In this document: positions 33,384 to 42,289 of the stretch, piece after piece
How the letters are laid out: each line of letters starts with the position of its first letter
How positions within the stretch are numbered: position 1 is the stretch's first letter
NCBI GenBank assembly: GCA_963719645.1
Contig: CAVRCT010000005.1
Location: forward strand, 496,001 to 560,000
Source of the DNA: CAVRCT01 sp963719645
GTDB taxonomy: Bacteria; Pseudomonadota; Gammaproteobacteria; DSM-16500
Direction: 5' to 3'
DNA: 64,000 nucleotides
Notes under the pieces: model-generated
Database searches by the model: none
What the model saw: the letters and a program-made list of their open reading frames with translations, nothing else
Told to the model about the DNA's origin: nothing
Translations under genes and position numbers: made by a program

Positions 33384-34874
33384 TTAATAAGACTTTGCAA
33401 AAATCACTCGTTGCAAACTCGCTTCGCCGGTAAAAATACACTTACCGGGTTCCGGTTTATCCGTTATTGGGATACAACGAATCGTCACATTTAAATCTTT
33501 TTTCAATTTGGCTTCAATGGCAGGGTCGCCATTCCAATGGGCTAATGCAAATCCGCCATCGCTTTCAGTGAAAAATTCATAAAAATCCGCTTCACATTCC
33601 AAGATCACTGTATTTTGATCACGGAAAGCTTTAGCCCGTTCGAATAACGTGTTTTGAATTTCATCTAATTGTAATGTCACAGTGGCTAAAAATTGACGTA
33701 ATTCCATCGCCTGACGGTCTTTGTATTCTTTATCGCGGCGACCCAAGAAAACAGTTTTGGCTTGGCATTCTTTCGTACCAATTTCAATCCGAATGGGCAC
33801 GCCTTTTTTCACCCAGCTCCACGATTTTTCGCCGCCGGTCAATTCACGACGATCAATTTCAACGCTGACGGGTCTATTGGCATAAGACATCTGCTTGAGT
33901 TCTTCTGCAATGTGATCGCAATAGGCATTAACTTCAGCGCGGTGTTCTTCTTTATGAATAATGGGCAAGATGACCACATGAGTAGGGGCAATTTTAGGCG
34001 GCAGGATTAATCCATTGTCATCGCTGTGCGTCATGATTAAGCCACCAATCATGCGGGTTGAAGCGCCCCATGAGGTTGTATAGGCTAATTCTTCCACGCC
34101 GTTGGCATTTAAAAATTTAATATTAAATGCGCGTGCAAAATTTTGGCCAAGATAGTGCGAGGTACCCGATTGTAAGGCTTTTTTATCCTGCATCATGGCT
34201 TCGATGGTGTAAGTATTATCTGCACCTGGGAAACGTTCGCTTGGGGTTTTTTCACCTTTGATGACAGGCATGGCTAAATAGTCTTCGGCAAATCGTGCAT
34301 ACAAATCCAAAATTTTTAATGTTTCGCCGCGAGCATCTTCTTCGCTTGCATGGGCAGTATGACCTTCTTGCCATAAAAATTCCGAGGTGCGCAAAAACAT
34401 GCGGGTACGCATTTCCCAACGCATGACATTGGCCCATTGATTAATCAACAAAGGCAAGTCGCGATACGATTGGATCCAGCGAGAAAATGCTTCGCCGATA
34501 ATGGTTTCAGAGGTTGGACGAATGATATAAGGATCTTCTAAGGGGCTGGTTGGGACTAACTTACCTTCTTCGTTTTTCGCTAAACGAGTGTGCGTGACAA
34601 CGGCGCATTCTTTCGCAAATCCTTCAATGTGCTCTGCTTCTTTGCTTAAAAAGCTAACGGGAATGAGCAAAGGAAAATAAACATTTTTATGTCCGGTTGC
34701 TTTGAATTGACCATCTAAGACGCTTTGGATATTTTCCCAAATCGCATAGCCCCAAGGTTTTATGATCATGCAGCCGCGTACCGGTGACACTTCGGCAAGA
34801 TCACCTGCTTTGATCACTTGTTGGTACCATTCAGGATAATCTTGTTCGCGGGTGGGTGTGATTGCTGTCTTCAT
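33384..34874 (-). CDS. proS: Prolyl-tRNA synthetase, eukaryote/archaea-type (short)
   Basis: The 496-aa product charges tRNA-Pro. It shows the class II motifs: motif 1 around KPWGYAIWENIQSVLD, motif 2 MRWEMRTRMFLRTSEFLWQEGHTAH, motif 3 in TTSWGASTRMIGGLIMTHSDD, and the anticodon-binding domain beginning APTHVVILPI. It has no editing insertion between motifs 2 and 3 and ends in SLQRVIFAKSY with the terminal Tyr of the archaeal/eukaryotic type. The usual gammaproteobacterial ProRS is about 570 aa with the insertion, so this is a replaced or variant type. The ATG overlaps the bcp stop (ATGA). Confidence 0.95.
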   Translation of the reverse strand: MKTAITPTREQDYPEWYQQVIKAGDLAEVSPVRGCMIIKPWGYAIWENIQSVLDGQFKATGHKNVYFPLLIPVSFLSKEAEHIEGFAKECAVVTHTRLAKNEEGKLVPTSPLEDPYIIRPTSETIIGEAFSRWIQSYRDLPLLINQWANVMRWEMRTRMFLRTSEFLWQEGHTAHASEEDARGETLKILDLYARFAEDYLAMPVIKGEKTPSERFPGADNTYTIEAMMQDKKALQSGTSHYLGQNFARAFNIKFLNANGVEELAYTTSWGASTRMIGGLIMTHSDDNGLILPPKIAPTHVVILPIIHKEEHRAEVNAYCDHIAEELKQMSYANRPVSVEIDRRELTGGEKSWSWVKKGVPIRIEIGTKECQAKTVFLGRRDKEYKDRQAMELRQFLATVTLQLDEIQNTLFERAKAFRDQNTVILECEADFYEFFTESDGGFALAHWNGDPAIEAKLKKDLNVTIRCIPITDKPEPGKCIFTGEASLQRVIFAKSY

Positions 34875-35338
34875 TCTGATAAACCTTTTAATTCATTGAA
34901 TACTTGATCAACATGGCCATTCACTTTTACTTTACGCCAAATGGCGCGGATCACGCCTTTTTCATCAATTAAAAAGGTTGAGCGCGTAATCCCTAAAAAG
35001 GTATTGCCAAATAAGCTTTTTTTATCCAGCACGCCATAGGCTTGGCAGATGTCACCGTTCTCATCGACGAGCAGAGGAAACGATAAGCTGTATTTTTCTT
35101 TAAATTTTTGATGTTTTGTTACGTTGTCACGCGATATACCATAAACCGCCGTGTTTAAGGCCGTCAAGCGGGACATGGCATCCCGAAAATCACAAGCTTC
35201 GCGCGTGCAGCCTGGGGTATTGTCTTTCGGATAAAAAAATAAAATAACTTTTTTGCCGCGTAAATCCTGGAGAGAAACGGGTTGGTTTTGATCAGACGTC
35301 AACCTAAAATCAGGTGCTGCATCGCCGATGGATAGCAT
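34871..35338 (-). CDS. bcp: Thiol peroxidase, Bcp-type peroxiredoxin
   Basis: The 155-aa product reduces hydroperoxides. It has APDFRLTSDQNQPVSLQDLRG, then the peroxidatic motif FFYPKDNTPGCTREACDFRD with Cys-x4-Cys, and FGNTFLGITRSTFLIDEKGV. Length matches E. coli Bcp (156). It is the first gene of a bcp-proS pair. Confidence 0.95.
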   Translation of the reverse strand: MLSIGDAAPDFRLTSDQNQPVSLQDLRGKKVILFFYPKDNTPGCTREACDFRDAMSRLTALNTAVYGISRDNVTKHQKFKEKYSLSFPLLVDENGDICQAYGVLDKKSLFGNTFLGITRSTFLIDEKGVIRAIWRKVKVNGHVDQVFNELKGLSE

Positions 35339-35430
35339 GTCTTTATTCCTTTATTTAAATCTGTCAGAGAGTATATACCAATCGCACCTCAAAATGCGAA
35401 ATTCTCGGCGTTGTATAATGAGCCGCATTA

Positions 35431-35530
35431 AAACTGAGCCACGACCGTCAGGGAGTGTCACGCGTATTGAATGAATAGAGGTAAAAATAGAACCGCCGGT
35501 GATCGCTCCCTGACGGTCGCGGCTCAGTTT
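35431..35530. repeat. Hairpin repeat (AAACTGAGCC-CGACCGTCAGG type)
   Basis: Arms AAACTGAGCCACGACCGTCA (35431) and TGACGGTCGCGGCTCAGTTT (ending 35530) are near-perfect inverted copies around a spacer of about 50 bp. Nothing else is recognised in the 35339-35660 gap. Confidence 0.82.
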
Positions 35531-35660
35531 AAAACGTTTAAAACGGATAGATGTGGCCACGTTTTTTCAAGGGGAGCAAGAGAGGGTTGCTTGTTTGCAG
35601 AGGCAACAAAACGCTTCCCGGGTTTGCTGATGCGCTCACCCGGGCGTGTGACCTCAGATG

Positions 35661-35870
35661 CTATTTTGTTACTTCATGACCAATCAGCCCGCCGCCGACA
35701 GCACCTATCGCAGTGCCTGCAACGCTGCCTCCGGTCAGTAGATTACCTGCTACACCCCCGGCCACTGCGCCAACGGCTGTTCCTTTTTCTTGATGTGTCC
35801 AGTTGCTGCAACCTGTGGTGAGAAACATAGCGGTCAGTAATGTCATGCTGACGGTTAGTACTTTTTTCAT
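35661..35870 (-). CDS. Glycine-zipper lipoprotein (OsmB-like)
   Basis: The 69-aa product has a lipoprotein signal (MKKVLTVSMTLLTAMFLTTGC, Cys at 21) and a glycine-zipper two-helix segment (KGTAVGAVAGGVAGNLLTGG then VAGTAIGAVGGGLIGHEV). It resembles OsmB/YMGG-type outer-membrane lipoproteins linked to envelope stress, but the exact role is unknown. An AGGGGG ribosome binding site lies four bases before the ATG. Confidence 0.88.
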   Translation of the reverse strand: MKKVLTVSMTLLTAMFLTTGCSNWTHQEKGTAVGAVAGGVAGNLLTGGSVAGTAIGAVGGGLIGHEVTK

Positions 35871-36024
35871 AACGCCCCCTGTTAAAGTCGACTGCTTAGA
35901 CTATTTTATCAAAATTCACATTTTTCAGGGGGCGCACGTTATTCTAAAAAGGTTATCTAGATGATTTTATTAAAGAAAGAAAATGAAGAGAAATTTATAA
36001 ATACATTCAGGATGCTTACACTTA

Positions 36025-36106
36025 GGTCTCTACAAAAGTGTCTCCGCTGTGTCGTCCCGCGCGGCTTTTAGCGCGGGACGACACATGGGTGGCTTGTGTA
36101 GATACC
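36025..36106. repeat. R5 palindromic repeat, short form
   Basis: A perfect 14-bp stem GTGTCGTCCCGCGC/GCGCGGGACGACAC (36049-36062, 36071-36084) has an 8-nt loop. Outer arms GGTCTCTACA and TGTAGATACC add a second level of pairing. The terminal parts recur at 41407-41648 with another interior. Confidence 0.85.
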
Positions 36107-36114
36107 TATGATGC

Positions 36115-36948
36115 TTACAGCTGTTTTAACGTATATCTTGCTCTAGCATCCCTCTTGAGATGATTCAGCAGCCAAGGCAAAACCTGGCGTAATTCTTCAT
36201 CAAATTGCCAAGGCGGATTGACGATCACCATGCCGCAACCATTCAGTCCCGTGTCGATATCATCGGCATACACACAAAATTCGGCAACGAGCATAGGCTG
36301 TGCAATTTGGTTTTTTAAGTCGCGGTAAAATGGAATCAGTTGCGAACTTTTTTTGATGGGATACCAAATCGCATAAATGCCTGTGGCAAATCGTTGAATG
36401 GCTTCTGCCAATCGATGGGGTAGTTGATTGAGCTCGTCACTTTTTTCATACGCAGGGTCAATTAAAATTAATCCGCGTCGCTCTTTGGGCGGTAATAATG
36501 CTTTTAAACTTTGATAACCATCTTGGTGATGAATGTGAATTTTTTTATCATCAAAAAAAGTTTTTTTTAAGGTTAACACATCATCAGGATGCAACTCAGA
36601 TAACACAGCGCGATCCGTCTCGCGCAGTAATTGTTTCACAAAATAAGGGGATCCAGGATAATAACGTAATTTATCAATGGTGGCGTTTAATGTTTTGATG
36701 CACGTCAAATAAGTTGCGACCCAAGGCGGTGTCACTTTCTCTGAAATGATTTTTGCAACACCGCCAAGATATTCTTGGCTTTTTTGCGTAGAGGTAGAGA
36801 ATAAATCATAACTGCCAATGCCCGCATGGGTTTCAAAATAACAAAAAGGCGTTTCTTTTCGTTGCAAGCTTTCAATTAAACCGATCAATAAAACGTGCTT
36901 AAAAACATCCGCAAAGTTACCCGCGTGATAAATGTGGCGATAATTCAT
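36115..36948 (-). CDS. rlmJ: 23S rRNA (adenine(2030)-N6)-methyltransferase
   Basis: The 277-aa product matches RlmJ: MNYRHIYHAGNFADVFKHVL at the N-terminus, YFETHAGIGSYDL for SAM binding, LLRETDRAVLSELHPDD, and the catalytic LILIDPAYEKSDE (DPAY). E. coli RlmJ has 280 residues. It begins 1 nt after the murI stop codon, in a kdsB-murI-rlmJ operon. Confidence 0.96.
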   Translation of the reverse strand: MNYRHIYHAGNFADVFKHVLLIGLIESLQRKETPFCYFETHAGIGSYDLFSTSTQKSQEYLGGVAKIISEKVTPPWVATYLTCIKTLNATIDKLRYYPGSPYFVKQLLRETDRAVLSELHPDDVLTLKKTFFDDKKIHIHHQDGYQSLKALLPPKERRGLILIDPAYEKSDELNQLPHRLAEAIQRFATGIYAIWYPIKKSSQLIPFYRDLKNQIAQPMLVAEFCVYADDIDTGLNGCGMVIVNPPWQFDEELRQVLPWLLNHLKRDARARYTLKQL

Positions 36949-36949
36949 G

Positions 36950-37762
36950 TTATTCCCAAAGCGGATAATGTTCTAATTTGATGGTGTCTTGAAAAAATAT
37001 TTTGGTACCCGCGGCAAATGATTCTGTGTAATCGGAGACATAGAAATTTTTTAAACCGTTACCGGAATGATTTAATAAATTTTCTTGAGACAAACGATGT
37101 TTGACGGCTTTAGCAACCGTTTCTGAGGGATCAATAATATCAATTTTAGCGTGAAAAAAATTCGCAATTTTTTGTTTGACGACAGGGTAGTGTGTACACG
37201 CCAGTAATAATGCGTCAATTTGATCAAAGTGGGCGTGTGATAAATATTCTTCGACTAAGCTGTCGGTCACGCCATTGTTGCCAAATTCTTCAATAGCAGA
37301 GGCAAGCAAGTTGGTCGCGCGTGAAGTTAATTGAATGTTGCAATTCAATTCATCAATTTTTTTCTTGTAAACATTGGAGTTGACGGTTTGACGCGTTCCA
37401 ATTAAGCCAACGTGCTTGTTCGCATAATGTTGCTGCAAAAAATGCACGGTGGGATCGACGACATTCATGACAATCGCGTTGCTGCCAACATATTCACGAA
37501 TGAGTTCAAACGCAGCGGTTGAGGCAGAGTTGCAAGCAATTAAAATTAATTTGCATTGCTGTTGAATGAGCATGTGCGCAATTTTAACCGAATAGGCTTG
37601 AATGGTTGCTGCCGATTTATCGCCATAGGGTAAATGGGCAGTATCGCCAAAATAAATAATATTTTCACTCGGCAATAAGCTCACTAATGCATGTGCAATG
37701 GTTAAACCGCCAATGCCGCTGTCAAAAATTCCAATCGGATGTTCCGGTAACCGTTTGCTCAT
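36950..37762 (-). CDS. murI: Glutamate racemase
   Basis: MurI supplies D-glutamate for peptidoglycan. The 270-aa product has IGIFDSGIGGLTIAHAL near residue 10, the first catalytic Cys in LILIACNSASTAAFEL, and the second in DALLLACTHYPVVK. It lies between kdsB (6-nt gap) and rlmJ. Confidence 0.96.
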   Translation of the reverse strand: MSKRLPEHPIGIFDSGIGGLTIAHALVSLLPSENIIYFGDTAHLPYGDKSAATIQAYSVKIAHMLIQQQCKLILIACNSASTAAFELIREYVGSNAIVMNVVDPTVHFLQQHYANKHVGLIGTRQTVNSNVYKKKIDELNCNIQLTSRATNLLASAIEEFGNNGVTDSLVEEYLSHAHFDQIDALLLACTHYPVVKQKIANFFHAKIDIIDPSETVAKAVKHRLSQENLLNHSGNGLKNFYVSDYTESFAAGTKIFFQDTIKLEHYPLWE

Positions 37763-37768
37763 AATGTC

Positions 37769-38500
37769 CTAATCGATGAATTCAAAAGTTTGTGCTTGTT
37801 CGTATTCTTCGGGCGTATTAATTTCCAGGGTTTTTTCTTCGGTCAAACAAACACGAATTTTATAACCGTGCTCTAATACGCGCAGCTGCTCAAGGCTTTC
37901 AGCTTGCTCAAGTGGCGTCGGTGTTAACTGTTTGTAAGCCATCAAAAAGTCGCGACGAAAAGCATATAAGCCTATGTGGTTATAAACAGGTACGTTCGTC
38001 ATCTCCGTGCGAAAATAGGGGATGGGTGAACGCGAGAAATAGAGTGCATTTGACTGCAAATCCGTGATGACTTTGACGAAACCGGGTTCTTTGTATTTGT
38101 TTTTCATATCTAACGGATAGGCCAACGTGGTCATTTCAGGTGTTTCACCTGCCAGATAAGGGGCAATTAATTGCTCTAACATTTTCGGTTTGACGAAGGG
38201 TTCATCGCCTTGCAAGTTAATAATCACATCCATCTCAGGAAATTGCTCAGCTGCGGCTGCTGCGCGTTCTGAGCCATTGGGCAAGTCAGGATCGGTCATC
38301 AGTGCCGTGCCGCCAGCTTGTTGAATGACTTGAAAAATTTCTTCATTATCCGTTGCCACAATGACTTTCGCCAAGGCTTTGCAGCGAGACGCATTTTCAT
38401 AAACCCATTGCACCATGGGTTTGCCTTGGATAGGCAATAACGGCTTACGCTTTAATCGGGTAGAGGCGATTCGGCTCGGGATGACGCATAAGATTTTCAT
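37769..38500 (-). CDS. kdsB: 3-deoxy-manno-octulosonate cytidylyltransferase
   Basis: KdsB activates Kdo with CTP for lipopolysaccharide synthesis. The 243-aa product has VIPSRIASTRLKRKPLLPIQ (nucleotide-binding loop), GKPMVQWVYENASRC, INLQGDEPFVKP and the HIGLYAFRRDFL segment, in the standard order. It is the first gene of the operon that continues with murI and rlmJ. It indicates a Kdo-containing outer membrane. Confidence 0.96.
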   Translation of the reverse strand: MKILCVIPSRIASTRLKRKPLLPIQGKPMVQWVYENASRCKALAKVIVATDNEEIFQVIQQAGGTALMTDPDLPNGSERAAAAAEQFPEMDVIINLQGDEPFVKPKMLEQLIAPYLAGETPEMTTLAYPLDMKNKYKEPGFVKVITDLQSNALYFSRSPIPYFRTEMTNVPVYNHIGLYAFRRDFLMAYKQLTPTPLEQAESLEQLRVLEHGYKIRVCLTEEKTLEINTPEEYEQAQTFEFID

Positions 38501-38554
38501 AACACGGATACAGCTCCAAAAATGGCTATTTTATACTAATTGTCGGTAGAAAGG

Positions 38555-39415
38555 CTAACGTCCCTGCAAAAACTTTTTGATTGCAGCGATGTATTGGCGG
38601 TGCGCATCGACGCCAACGGCATGTCCGCAATTTTTAAAGATTCTCAATTGGGCGCGTGGAATTTCCTTGGCAAGGATGCGGGCTTGATTGGCGCTGCAAA
38701 TCCAATCTTTATCACCGGCTAGTACCAGCGTGGGGCATTTGATTTTTTTTAATTTAGGTGTGTAATCCAGGGTTCGTAAGAAACCGCCAAATCCTTCATT
38801 GAGGGCATCATGTGACCAAATGGTTTGTGATTTGCTGTAAGCTTTCTGCGGATTTTTTTTCACCGTGGTTGAATACAGCGATTCCATGAGTTTAAAAAAT
38901 CGACTGACATGCGCGGGGTTTTTGAAAGTGCCATTCCACAAGTGTTCGGCCATCGCAATTTGCGTTGGACTGCCGTGTTTTTGTAAGTATTTCTTGGCTT
39001 CTTCACGGTGACGAAAACTGGAGGTCGTCGCAACCAAAATTAATTTAGCCACGCGGTTGGGATAACGAATTGCATAACCTTGTGCAACGACACCGCCATA
39101 AGACGTGCCCAATAGAGCGATTTTTTCCAAGCCTAATTGTTTACGCAATGCTTCAATGTCTTCAATGTTATTCTCTAAGGTGTAATCAGCCCGTTTTGTT
39201 TTTTTACTTCTGCCGCAACCTCGGTGATCAATCAAAACCATTTGGCTAAATTCTTGTAATTCGAGGGAGTGCTGTTTAAACCGTAAATGATCTCCGCCTG
39301 GGCCGCCATGCAGCATGAATAACACCGGCTGCTCTACAAAATCATTACCTTTAGGCGCAAGTTGCATGCCTGCAATATCAAAATAAATAGCTGTACCGCG
39401 TAAAGTGGCTTTCAT
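38555..39415 (-). CDS. Alpha/beta hydrolase, proline-iminopeptidase-like
   Basis: The 286-aa product has the HGGPGGDHLRF oxyanion motif, DHRGCGRSKK, the nucleophile elbow GTSYGGVVAQGYA, an Asp in LVLAGDKDWICS and His in FKNCGHAVGVDAH. The HGGPGG and DxRGxGxS motifs are typical of prolyl iminopeptidases and related hydrolases, but the substrate cannot be assigned. The ATG at 39415 (MKATLRGTAIYFD) is preferred to one 57 nt upstream, which would overlap the promoter of the divergent gene. Confidence 0.85.
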   Translation of the reverse strand: MKATLRGTAIYFDIAGMQLAPKGNDFVEQPVLFMLHGGPGGDHLRFKQHSLELQEFSQMVLIDHRGCGRSKKTKRADYTLENNIEDIEALRKQLGLEKIALLGTSYGGVVAQGYAIRYPNRVAKLILVATTSSFRHREEAKKYLQKHGSPTQIAMAEHLWNGTFKNPAHVSRFFKLMESLYSTTVKKNPQKAYSKSQTIWSHDALNEGFGGFLRTLDYTPKLKKIKCPTLVLAGDKDWICSANQARILAKEIPRAQLRIFKNCGHAVGVDAHRQYIAAIKKFLQGR

Positions 39416-39453
39416 AAAAATCCTTAAAAATGGGTCTAGATTGTATCGCACAC

Positions 39454-39485
39454 TTAAGTTTTTCTTAAGCACTGTTTGTTATGCT
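39454..39485 (+). promoter_or_regulatory. PmrA-box-like direct repeat with spaced -10
   Basis: CTTAAG at 39453 and CTTAAG at 39464 are exact direct repeats with an 11-bp period. TATGCT starts at 39480, 15 bp after the second TTAA and preceded by TGTTTGT. The spacing is identical to the sites at 4067 and 12930. It serves the gene starting at 39517. Confidence 0.6.
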
Positions 39486-39516
39486 GCGGCACAATTATAA
39501 AAAATGAGGGGTGGGT

Positions 39517-40605
39517 ATGAGTTTATCATTCAGAGCGGTTCGAGAAGCATTACCAATGTCGGTTCGTGAAGAGTTGAAAAAAGCGTCTGTGGCTGAAATG
39601 CGACGAGGATTATCGAATCGAGTTTTTAATGCCCCGGCAAAAAATTCATTGCTGGATCAAGATACTTTTTCGACAATATCAGCTGGATTTAATCAGCTCT
39701 TAAATCAAGCTGAATTAATTATTATCCTCGAGGAGGATGGTTTTTCTCATGCGTGTTTTAATGGCGAAGACAGTGGAAAAGTGAAAGCATGGTTTGAAGC
39801 GTTGGTGCCATTGGCCGTTGGAATGTTGTTAGATGGACGTGGCAATCTACAAGCGGATGTATTGCATGAGCTGGGTTGTTCGACGGAGTCCGCAGTGTAT
39901 GGTTTAGAGGATATCATTAATATTCTTTGTTCTTACATTCAAGGCCTCTGGGAATTATGCAGAGAAAGCATAGAGCTTGTTGATAAGAGTAAAATACATC
40001 ATCTTCTGCCTGCCATTGGAAAAATCAAAACTAATTTTTCAGGATTAATTCAAGAGGAATTGTTTAAACAAAAAAATCTTCTGATGTGCTTAAAAAAGAA
40101 GAATGGATCAATTGACGAAAATCTCGAAAAATTAATCAAAGAATATGTTGTTCAATCCATTCAGCATGAGATGCCAGATTTTGCAGATGAAATGGTTCTG
40201 TTGACAGATGAAAAAGATTGGCTAGAGGGTTTGAAAAATAGTCTAGCAAAGACTGAAGCGCAAGATCGTAAGATGATAGTGTTGCCAAAATATATTGCCA
40301 TGGTGGAATATTATCGAGAAGCACTGCCTAAATTAAATTGCAAGATAGATGAAGCGAAATCAGTTGAAGCAAAAAGTGCAGTGCCTCGATCGAGTAGCGC
40401 AGATCTATTAGCTACTTTGCGTAGAACGCCTAGTCCGAGTTCATCTGAGAGTGGAGAGATGAGTCAGGCAAATGCATTTTCAAACAAAACGTCGGTGTTT
40501 AAGCGATTTCTTGCTGAGGTGAGAAGCAAGCCGCTATTGACACAGGAGCAACAAGAACGTCTAAAATATTGGTTGACTCACTCAGGCCCAGCGCCAAGGA
40601 CATAG
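39517..40605 (+). CDS. Putative secreted effector, 362 aa, unknown fold
   Basis: No family is recognised. The protein is hydrophilic and mainly helical (for example NQLLNQAELIIILEEDGF, LWELCRESIELVDKSK) without signal peptide or membrane helix. Residues about 290-325 are Ser/Pro-rich (PRSSSADLLATLRRTPSPSS) and may be a linker before a short C-terminal helical part (FKRFLAEVRSKPLLTQEQQ). The ATG at 39517 follows GAGGGG by five bases; a GTG 6 nt upstream is less likely. It stands alone behind a PmrA-box-like promoter and before a perfect hairpin, like a single-gene effector unit. The role is inferred. Confidence 0.7.
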   Translation: MSLSFRAVREALPMSVREELKKASVAEMRRGLSNRVFNAPAKNSLLDQDTFSTISAGFNQLLNQAELIIILEEDGFSHACFNGEDSGKVKAWFEALVPLAVGMLLDGRGNLQADVLHELGCSTESAVYGLEDIINILCSYIQGLWELCRESIELVDKSKIHHLLPAIGKIKTNFSGLIQEELFKQKNLLMCLKKKNGSIDENLEKLIKEYVVQSIQHEMPDFADEMVLLTDEKDWLEGLKNSLAKTEAQDRKMIVLPKYIAMVEYYREALPKLNCKIDEAKSVEAKSAVPRSSSADLLATLRRTPSPSSSESGEMSQANAFSNKTSVFKRFLAEVRSKPLLTQEQQERLKYWLTHSGPAPRT

Positions 40606-40640
40606 GCGTCAAGCTAAGCAAAATTTTCTTAGCTTGACGC
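40606..40640. terminator. Perfect 13-bp hairpin after the 362-aa gene
   Basis: GCGTCAAGCTAAG (40606-40618) and CTTAGCTTGACGC (40628-40640) form a perfect stem with a 9-nt loop starting directly after the stop codon. There is no T run, so termination is only possible. The left arm recurs at 47489-47501. Confidence 0.6.
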
Positions 40641-40796
40641 GTATGAATGCCAGGGGTGACCTCTGTAAAAAAATGCTGATCTCATAGCATTTGCTACTCC
40701 TCGCAACGACAGCATCGGTAGGGCATATCATTTTAGTTGCTCTCATCCCAAAACACATTACAATAACGTGTTAACTATATCTTCAAGGAGGAAGCT

Positions 40797-41261
40797 ATGC
40801 GTTTCATGCAGAAATATGTTTTTCTGGTTCTCTGTTTATTTGCCACATCTTGTTTTGCAACGTCATCAAATCAAGCGGTAGTCGATGTTTACCAGGCGTG
40901 GTGTAAAGCGATCGGCAGCGCGAAAGGGAATGCTGCAGAAGTCGTAAAATTTTATGCCCCCGATGCGATTTTGTTGCCAACGTTATCAGAAAATGTATTA
41001 ACGAATAGTAAACAGGGTGGAATGACAGAGTATTTTGTGGGTCTAACCAATCAGCCTAATATTAAATGCACGCCCGAAAAATTAGTGACACGCGTTTATA
41101 CGCCTGATTTTGCGAGTAATACAGGGTTGTATGAATTTTCCTATACGGTGGATGGCAAAACCAAAAAAATCCCTGCGCGTTTTACATTTTATTATGAAAA
41201 ATTCGGCAATGATTGGCTGATCGTAAATCATCATTCATCGACCGTGCCTCACGGAAAGTAA
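40797..41261 (+). CDS. Exported SnoaL/NTF2-like protein
   Basis: The 154-aa product has a signal peptide (QKYVFLVLCLFATSCFATSS) and a mature part with the cystatin-like NTF2 pattern of the SgcJ/DUF4440 group: VVDVYQAWCKAIGSAKG, VVKFYAPDAILLPTLS, then FTFYYEKFGNDWLIVNHHSS. A Cys in ATSC could serve as a lipobox, but the -3 residue is unusual. Members bind small ligands or are catalytically inactive. A strong AAGGAGGA RBS precedes the ATG. Confidence 0.82.
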   Translation: MRFMQKYVFLVLCLFATSCFATSSNQAVVDVYQAWCKAIGSAKGNAAEVVKFYAPDAILLPTLSENVLTNSKQGGMTEYFVGLTNQPNIKCTPEKLVTRVYTPDFASNTGLYEFSYTVDGKTKKIPARFTFYYEKFGNDWLIVNHHSSTVPHGK

Positions 41262-41406
41262 TGTTGGAAGGATTGTTATTCAGAGGGGCGCTTTTTGCGG
41301 CGAAGCAACTGTCTTGAAAATTATATCGCAGTGATCTGCTTTGAAAAAGCATTGTTGCGTAATTCAAGTTGACTTCATTCGTCAGTTCCTTCCCCCGCAG
41401 GGCTTG
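41262..41406. repeat. Repeat fragments including half an R3 element
   Basis: Bases 41302-41350 repeat the sequence at 3851-3899. From 41349 an R3 end (GCATTGTTGCGTAATTCAAG) begins directly after CTTTGAAAAAG, and continues with GACTTCATTCGTCAGTTCC as in the 20341 copy, but the mirrored end is missing. Confidence 0.7.
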
Positions 41407-41648
41407 GGTATTCCTCCGCTGTGTCGTCCTGAAAAATCTTACGCCAAAATCATTTGACCGTAGTTATTGCAGTAGCGCGTAAGATTTATTCAGGATCCAC
41501 GAACGAAGAGCTCATTCCTGAATTTATATGGATCGATGATACTCAAGTGGATCCTGAATAAATATTCCGTGCGAGTACCGTCGCTACGGTTAAAATACGT
41601 TGACGTCATATTTTTCAGGACGACGCAGCGGTGGTTTGCATAGATACT
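41407..41648. repeat. R5 palindromic repeat, long form
   Basis: Ends GCTGTGTCGTCCTGAAAAA (about 41418) and TTTTTCAGGACGACGCAGC (about 41611-41629) are inverted copies, and GTGG-TTGCATAGATACT closes the right side as in 36025-36106. The interior has further pairs such as GTAAGATTTATTCAGGATCC and GGATCCTGAATAAATATTC. No gene is seen here. Confidence 0.8.
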
Positions 41649-41724
41649 TAAGCAATAATGACTCATTCTTGAGAGGCAAACGGAGTTTTAAGAAAGAGCT
41701 GTTATCCGGTTACTCATTTCGCAT

Positions 41725-42162
41725 TTATGTCCCTGCCAAGCAATCCTCACAAATACCTTTTAATTCAATGAGCGCATCATCAACCGCTAATTTATGCTTA
41801 TCCGTAAATTTATTAATCGCTTGAAAAATGTTAGCGTTTTCATATTCAAAACTCCCCTGGCATTTTTTGCAAAAGAGTAAAATCGTTTGATGTTGGGCAT
41901 GATGAGATTCTAAATGCGCGCAACAGACATAAGCATTCTTTGCATCAATGCGATGAACTAATTTAGCCGCTACCAAGAAATCCAGCACACGGTAAACGGT
42001 AGGGGGTTCAGCATTTGGCCTTTTTTTCTTGAGTTTTTCTAAAATGTCATACGCGCCCATGGGTTTATGCATGCCATATAAAATACGTAATACGTCTTTA
42101 CGTAAGTCAGTTAATTTGATGTTGCTGTTTTGCGTTATTTTAGTTAAGAACGTGTCGCTCAT
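41725..42162 (-). CDS. zur: Fur-family transcriptional regulator, probably Zur
   Basis: The 145-aa product has a winged helix with LTDLRKDVLRILYGMHKPMG and the recognition helix PPTVYRVLDFLVAAKLVHR. It has metal-binding residues in HLESHHAQHQTILLFCKKC and the structural second CxxC in GICEDC. The long Cys-rich pattern and short dimer domain fit Zur, the zinc-uptake repressor, better than Fur. No zinc transporter genes are adjacent. A weak GAAATG-type half site with an AT centre lies at 42203-42223 before the start. Confidence 0.85.
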   Translation of the reverse strand: MSDTFLTKITQNSNIKLTDLRKDVLRILYGMHKPMGAYDILEKLKKKRPNAEPPTVYRVLDFLVAAKLVHRIDAKNAYVCCAHLESHHAQHQTILLFCKKCQGSFEYENANIFQAINKFTDKHKLAVDDALIELKGICEDCLAGT

Positions 42163-42202
42163 GCTTTTCCCGCTGTATTGTTTAGATGAAAACTTTGAGT
42201 AG

Positions 42203-42223
42203 TATATATTTATATCCCATTTC
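42203..42223. promoter_or_regulatory. Possible Zur/Fur-type operator
   Basis: On the minus strand GAAATGGGATATAAATATAT resembles one half of the known Zur box (GAAATGTTATA dyad), while the second half is degenerate. It would allow autoregulation of zur. Confidence 0.25.
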
Positions 42224-42289
42224 GAGAAAGTCCTAAAATTGTTCGCATTTCGTTATTAAGAGCTGAATGTTCGTAATGAAGTTTTATTG

